Made by a program: the position numbers and the translations under genes. Under the pieces are notes generated by a model that saw nothing but the letters and a program-made list of their open reading frames with translations, was not told the DNA's origin and ran no database searches. Positions 7,782-10,690 of a DNA stretch of 10,690 nucleotides are shown in pieces (the stretch's first letter is position 1; every line of letters begins with the position of its first letter). The stretch spans positions 1-10,690 of the forward strand of contig JALRBF010000212.1 in NCBI GenBank assembly GCA_023262365.1, read 5' to 3'. This DNA is from Burkholderiaceae bacterium. Lineage in GTDB: Bacteria > Pseudomonadota > Gammaproteobacteria > Burkholderiales > Burkholderiaceae_C.

Positions 7782-8599
7782 TAGTTCAGGTGTTGCGGCA
7801 ACACCTGCTGCAAGATGGTGGTGGCGATCTCTTCAATGGATTTGATGGTTGAGGACAACCACGCAATGCCTTCGCGGCGCATCATGGCCTCGGCCTCAGA
7901 GACCTCGTATTGGCAATTGGAGAGGCTGGCATAGCGCGAGTTGGGCCGGCGCTCGTGGCGGATGTCGGCCAAGCGGCTAGGGTCGATGGTAAGCCCAAAG
8001 AGTTTGTGCCGGTAGGGCAGCAGGTCTTGGGGCAGGCGTTGACGCGCAAAGTCTTCGGGAATCAGTGGGTAGTTGGAGGCTTTGATGCCGTATTGCATGG
8101 CTAAGTAAAGGGTGGTGGGGGTTTTGCCGCTTCGGCTCACGCCCACCAGTATCACCTCGGCGCTGGCAAGGTCGCGCGCGCTTTGGCCATCATCATGTGC
8201 CAGGGCAAAATTGATGGCCTCGATGCGGTTGTGGTACGCCTGGGTTTGTGCGGTTTGGCTAAAGCGGCCTACGCGGTGGTTGCTTTTGAGGTCAAAGGCT
8301 TGCTCCAGCGGCGCAACAAAGGTGCCAAACAAGTCCATGAGTAAACCTTGGCAGCTGGCCTCGATGATGGACAGGACTTCTTGGTCCACCACGGTGCTAA
8401 AAACAATGGGCGGCTTGCCCTCGCGTGCAGCCGCCTGGTTGATTTGCTCGACCGCCTGGTGCGCTTTGGCTGGGCTGTCCACAAACGGCAGCCTGACTTG
8501 GCGTGGAGTAACAGCGAACTGGGCCAAAATGGCGTGACCAAAGGTCTCTGCGGTGATGCCGGTGCCATCGGAGAGAAAAAAGACAGAGCGATTGGGCAT
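7778..8599 (-). CDS. ppsR: PEP synthase regulatory protein PpsR (kinase/pyrophosphorylase)
   Basis: The 273-aa product matches the DUF299/PSRP family. These proteins switch PEP synthase off by ADP-dependent phosphorylation of a Thr near its catalytic His, and on again by Pi-dependent removal of that phosphate. The start FFLSDGTGITAETFGHAIL (7-25) is typical of the family. The nucleotide-binding P-loop is GVSRSGKT (153-160), followed by PTTLYLAMQYGIKASNYPL and KLFGLTIDP (199-207). It is divergent from ppsA, its expected target, across 132 bp. The ribosome binding site is weak: AAAGG lies about 12 nt before the ATG. The last codons contain a perfect inverted repeat, and the stop overlaps the convergent membrane-protein gene. 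Confidence 0.95.
   Translation of the reverse strand: MPNRSVFFLSDGTGITAETFGHAILAQFAVTPRQVRLPFVDSPAKAHQAVEQINQAAAREGKPPIVFSTVVDQEVLSIIEASCQGLLMDLFGTFVAPLEQAFDLKSNHRVGRFSQTAQTQAYHNRIEAINFALAHDDGQSARDLASAEVILVGVSRSGKTPTTLYLAMQYGIKASNYPLIPEDFARQRLPQDLLPYRHKLFGLTIDPSRLADIRHERRPNSRYASLSNCQYEVSEAEAMMRREGIAWLSSTIKSIEEIATTILQQVLPQHLNY
7787..7807. repeat. Perfect 10-bp inverted repeat at the 3' end of ppsR
   Basis: CAGGTGTTGC (7787-7796) and GCAACACCTG (7798-7807) are exact reverse complements around a single central base. The hairpin would have a 9-bp stem and a 3-nt loop. It encodes the QVLPQHL end of PpsR and lies 6 bp past the stop of the convergent gene. No T-run follows on either strand, so it is not a classical terminator, but it could protect or define both 3' ends. 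Confidence 0.6.
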
Positions 8600-8653
8600 G
8601 GGTGAGAGGCCTTTGGGGTTTTTTACAATGGTTGCTTGACTGCTGCGATGTCC

Positions 8654-8686
8654 TTAACCGGATGTTAACCATTCACCAACCGGTTG
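8654..8686. repeat. Helically phased TTAACC repeats between ppsR and ppsA
   Basis: TTAACC at 8654, TTAACC at 8665 and the variant CCAACC at 8676 repeat every 11 bp. AACCGG recurs exactly 22 bp apart (8656 and 8678), and the block ends in the palindrome CAACCGGTTG (8677-8686). This is a plausible regulator site in a divergent control region. I found no convincing sigma70 promoter in the 132-bp gap: TTGACT at 8636 lacks a spaced -10, and TACAAT at 8624 lacks a -35. Confidence 0.35.
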
Positions 8687-8731
8687 CCGCGGGGAGCATC
8701 GGTCGCCCATTTATGTTTTTCGGAGAGTCTC

Positions 8732-10576
8732 ATGCCTGAGCGCTTTGCAGCGACCGATTTGGTCGTTCCTTTTGAGTTGCTGCGTAACACCGATGTGGAA
8801 TGGGTGGGCGGGAAAAACGCCAGCCTGGGGGAGATGATCTCGCAACTTCCTGGCGACGTGCGCGTGCCCACGGGCTTTGCCACCACGGCCCACGCCTTTC
8901 GGCTGTTCCTTGCTCACGAGGGCTTAGATCGGCGTATCAGCCAAGCGTTGGCGGCGCTGGAGGTCGACGACGTGCAGGCGCTGGCGCGAACCGGCGCAAC
9001 CATTCGCGCGTGGGTACAAGCGCAACCCCTGCCCGAGCCGCTGGAGCAAGCCATTCGCCAGGCCTTTGCCGCGCTCGACGGTGGTGCCAACGCCAGTTTT
9101 GCGGTGCGCTCGTCGGCCACTGCCGAGGACTTACCCGATGCCTCGTTTGCCGGGCAGCAAGAAACCTTTCTTAATGTGCGTGGCGTAGACGCCACACTAG
9201 AGAAAATCAAAGAGGTATTTGCCTCGCTTTTTAACGACCGTGCCATCAGTTATCGCGTGCACAAGGGCTTTGCCCACGACGCCGTGGCCTTGTCCGCTGG
9301 CGTGCAGCGCATGGTGCGCAGTGACACCGGCGCGGCCGGGGTGATGTTTACGCTGGATACCGAGTCGGGCTTTAGAGATGTGGTTTTTATTACCTCGAGT
9401 TACGGACTTGGTGAGATGGTGGTCCAAGGCGCCGTGAACCCCGACGAGTTTTACGTCCACAAGCCCATGCTGCAGCAAGGCCACGAGGCCATTGTGCGGC
9501 GCAGCCTCGGATCTAAGTTGCAAGCCATGGTGTTTGCCAGCGAGCAAGCGCGCCAAGAAAGCGGTAAGTTGGTGCAGGTGTGCGATGTGGAGGTGGCGCA
9601 ACGCAATCGCTACAGCCTAACCGACCAAGAGGTGCACGAACTGGCTCGGGTGGCGCTGCGCATCGAGGCGCATTACGGGCGCCCCATGGACATCGAGTGG
9701 GGCAAAGACGGCGAAGACGGCCAGATGTACATTCTTCAGGCTCGTCCCGAGACGGTGAAAAGCCAATCGGGAGCAGTGGCTGAACAGCGGTTTGCCCTGA
9801 AGGGCAAAGGGGAGGTGTTGGCTGCGGGACGTGCGATTGGACAAAAGGTGGGCACGGGCCCCGTGCGCTTGGTGCAAAGCCCGGCTGAAATGGACCGGGT
9901 ACAACCCGGCGACGTGTTGGTAACAGACATGACCGACCCCAACTGGGAGCCGGTGATGAAGCGTGCCAGCGCCATCGTGACCAATCGCGGTGGGCGCACC
10001 TGCCACGCAGCCATCATTGCACGCGAGTTGGGAATTCCGGCGGTGGTGGGGTGTCACGACGCCACCGAGTCGTTGCGCGAAGGTATGCTGGTGACGGTGA
10101 GTTGCGCCGAGGGTGATACCGGGCACGTGTACGAGGGGCTGTTGGAGGTGGAGGTCTCTGAGGTGCCGCGTGGGGCGATGCCCGAGCTTGACGTAAAAAT
10201 CATGATGAACGTGGGCAACCCCCAGCTGGCTTTTGATTTTTGCCAAATGCCCAATGCCGGCGTGGGTTTGGCGCGCCTTGAATTCGTCATCAACAACAAC
10301 ATTGGCGTGCACCCTAAGGCGATATTGGATTACCCCAACGTGGACGCCGATTTGAAGCTCGCGGTGGAGTCGGTAGCGCGCGGGCATGTGTCGCCGCGCG
10401 CGTTTTATGTGGACAAGATTACGGAAGGCGTGGCCACCATTGCCGCGGCGTTTTGGCCCAAGCCGGTGATTGTTCGGCTCTCGGATTTTAAGAGTAACGA
10501 GTACCGCAAATTAATTGGAGGCAGCCGCTACGAGCCCGAGGAAGAAAATCCCATGCTGGGCTTTCGCGGCGCGGCG
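8732..10576 (+). CDS. ppsA: Phosphoenolpyruvate synthase, 3' part missing
   Basis: PpsA makes phosphoenolpyruvate from pyruvate and ATP for gluconeogenesis. Present are the N-terminal ATP-binding domain ([13 protein letters not shown], then [20 protein letters not shown]) and the swivelling phosphohistidine domain [20 protein letters not shown] with catalytic H425. The PpsR target is T423. The C-terminal PEP/pyruvate domain starts at about 488 ([21 protein letters not shown]). The start has GGAG 6 nt upstream. Homology runs cleanly to [10 protein letters not shown] (residues 606-615) and then stops: the expected RY continuation is not found in any plus-strand frame, though this frame stays open to 10690. 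About 180 residues of the usual ~800, including the C-terminal catalytic Cys region, are missing. The cause is either disruption of the gene or an assembly chimera. Confidence 0.9.
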
Positions 10577-10580
10577 GTCG
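10570..10580. other. Junction between ppsA and foreign sequence
   Basis: PpsA homology on the plus strand ends and a phage-like minus-strand reading begins within this GC-only stretch (CGCGGCGG followed by TCGAC). Because both sides read well up to the same few bases, the join is sharp. It may lie in a short GC-rich shared sequence. It could be an insertion, a deletion end or a false assembly join. Confidence 0.6.
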
Positions 10581-10690
10581 ACCTGTTTGACCCGGTACAT
10601 GCAGCGCGGACGGCCATACTGGGCGTCCACCCGATCGACGTACACCTCCCACGGGAACACGCGCTCGAACCGCACCCGGTTGTTTTCGTT
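10577..10690 (-). CDS. Phage portal-like protein fragment (both ends missing)
   Basis: The last 114 bp read on the reverse strand as 38 open codons with convincing protein character. They begin [11 protein letters not shown], continue [18 protein letters not shown] and end CMYRVKQVD. The W/E, hydrophobic-D, D-A-x-Y-G-x-P-R and final V-D pattern resembles a conserved stretch of portal (head-tail connector) proteins of tailed phages, where it is followed by a variable residue and D/V-L. I recognise this only as a likeness from memory. The frame continues past the junction into antisense ppsA and stops at 10511. Its 5' end would lie beyond the window. A different non-phage protein is possible. 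Confidence 0.45.

Overview
The window is GC-rich DNA of a betaproteobacterium, most like Burkholderiales/Comamonadaceae. The evidence is the surE-pcm-nlpD-rlmD order, the PpsR/PpsA pair, the DUF4212 + VC_2705-type sodium:solute symporter pair, and TACAAT-type promoters set very close to start codons. Nearly all of it is chromosomal housekeeping sequence.

Layout. 1-339 (-) holds the 5' part of a zinc-free quinone-oxidoreductase-type gene that runs off the left edge. A divergent 89-bp gap carries a promoter that starts almost at the surE ATG. 429-4315 (+) is a tight cluster with overlapping or 1-bp-spaced genes: surE (nucleotide phosphatase), pcm (isoaspartyl repair methyltransferase), nlpD (LysM/LytM lipoprotein) and rlmD (23S rRNA m5U1939 methyltransferase). 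rpoS, which often follows nlpD, is absent. 4312-5007 (-) is a Bax-inhibitor-1/YccA membrane protein whose stop codon overlaps that of rlmD. A 255-bp divergent region follows. 5263-7328 (+) is a translationally coupled two-gene symporter unit: a small DUF4212 subunit and a 600-aa SSS permease with an EF-hand-like loop. A strong intrinsic terminator ends it. 7422-7781 (+) is a small unrecognised membrane protein whose ribosome binding site abuts that terminator. 7778-8599 (-) is ppsR, and 8732 onward (+) is divergent ppsA, encoding the regulator and its target PEP synthase.

The genes fit a cell that lives on organic acids: an SSS importer of the acetate/lactate type, PEP synthase for gluconeogenesis, and the PpsR switch on it. 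Next to these are stress-repair (SurE, Pcm), envelope-division (NlpD), membrane quality-control (YccA) and ribosome-modification (RlmD) genes.

The one clear anomaly is at the right end. PpsA homology stops abruptly inside its conserved GFRGA motif at about 10576. The last 114 bp instead read well on the opposite strand, as a segment resembling a tailed-phage portal protein. This is either a prophage/phage junction inside ppsA or a chimeric assembly end. I saw no CRISPR array, transposase, tRNA or rRNA.
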